From: Sinorhizobium sp. B11
GTDB lineage: Bacteria > Pseudomonadota > Alphaproteobacteria > Rhizobiales > Rhizobiaceae
Assembly (NCBI GenBank): GCA_039725955.1
Contig: CP091033.1
Coordinates: forward strand, 620,001 to 684,000
Direction: 5' to 3'
DNA: 64,000 nucleotides
The position numbers and the translations under genes are program-made. The notes beneath the pieces are model-generated. The model ran no database searches. It saw only the letters and a list, made by a program, of their open reading frames with translations, and was not told where the DNA came from. Of the stretch, positions 63,809 to 64,000 are shown one piece after another; position 1 is the first letter of the stretch, and the number at the start of each line of letters is the position of its first letter.

Positions 63809-64000
63809 ATGTCGAACTCTCATGTGAAGCGCCATCAAAGCTTTATAAGCCCAACTTTGTTTGGGGTGTTTCAGAAGCTCATGGGCAAAGGCAAGCCGCT
63901 GCCTCTGGTGCGCGAGCAGGCTCGACAAAGGCTCCATTTCGAGCCGGCTGATTTTTCTGCCATTTACGCTATCGGTGACATACACGGCTGTCACGGCAAG
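63809..64000 (+). CDS. Metallophosphoesterase/serine-threonine phosphatase, cut by the window edge
   Basis: Partial: only the first 64 residues are visible, from ATG 63809 (MSNSHVKRHQSFISPTLF). The frame is open to the right edge and ends in FSAIYAIGDIHGCHGK, the GDIHGC first metal motif of PPP-type phosphatases and ApaH-like enzymes. The basic 50-residue N-terminal extension is longer than in ApaH. Family members near rhizobial exo genes are known, but whether it dephosphorylates the ExoP tyrosine kinase cannot be said. Confidence 0.8.
   Translation, partial: MSNSHVKRHQSFISPTLFGVFQKLMGKGKPLPLVREQARQRLHFEPADFSAIYAIGDIHGCHGK

Noticed and set aside
1..64000. tRNA or rRNA genes
   Set aside because: No stretch combined a GGTTCRAATCC-type T arm with a matching acceptor stem; GGTTCGATCC-like words found (for example near 18105) lie inside coding genes.

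Overview
The window is high-GC DNA from a member of the Rhizobiaceae (Rhizobium/Agrobacterium/Sinorhizobium group). This rests on the minCDE set, a PrsD/PrsE-type type I secretion pair with RTX cargo, an ExoP-type polysaccharide co-polymerase, DUF1236 and GFA proteins, and many short alphaproteobacterial-type hypotheticals with AGGAG ribosome sites. In several rhizobia minCDE and much polysaccharide synthesis sit on a megaplasmid or chromid, so this may be a secondary replicon; that is inference. I see no tRNA, rRNA, CRISPR array, phage or intact insertion sequence.

Layout. 0.3-3.7 kb: a Gly/Asn-repeat secreted protein, a NarL-type two-component system preceded by a 56-residue membrane protein, and a DUF1236 protein. 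4.0-10.4 kb: a translationally coupled cassette (PI-PLC/GDPD-like protein, HAD phosphatase, a protein with two nucleotidyltransferase domains, a third nucleotidyltransferase-like protein, then a GT2 glycosyltransferase) divergent from a Wzx-type flippase. 10.6-17.3 kb: small stress-type and housekeeping genes (ElaB-like, GFA, exonuclease III, rpsU, an acyltransferase, a KANL3/TEX30-type hydrolase). 17.6-19.4 kb: minCDE. 19.5-25.2 kb: an RpiR regulator and a Ugp-like ABC importer with its own glycerophosphodiesterase.

From 25.5 to 63.2 kb lies a large surface-polysaccharide region. It holds sugar-nucleotide enzymes (ManC, ManB, an AlgD-type GDP-mannose dehydrogenase, a UDP-glucose dehydrogenase), three glycosyltransferases, a second flippase, a Wzy polymerase and an ExoP/Wzc co-polymerase. 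It also holds four of the window's five acyltransferase-3 proteins, two SGNH esterases, two hexapeptide acetyltransferases, a PL5 alginate-lyase-type enzyme with its catalytic tetrad in place, a beta-helix RTX protein and a pure RTX beta-roll protein. Between the two RTX genes is the PrsD-type transporter and its partner PrsE, whose reading frame is broken by one base in a run of six T. A DNA-repair gene (ung) and a dioxygenase/hydrolase pair interrupt the region near its right end, and a metallophosphatase gene runs off the right edge.

How it fits together (inference): ManB and ManC supply GDP-mannose, the AlgD-type enzyme oxidises it to GDP-mannuronate and Ugd supplies UDP-glucuronate. The glycosyltransferases build a repeat unit, Wzx flips it, Wzy polymerises it and ExoP controls length. 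Acyltransferases and esterases decorate it, and the PL5 lyase and the secreted beta-helix protein trim or modify it. No initiating phosphoglycosyltransferase and no outer-membrane export protein is present, so the locus must be completed elsewhere.
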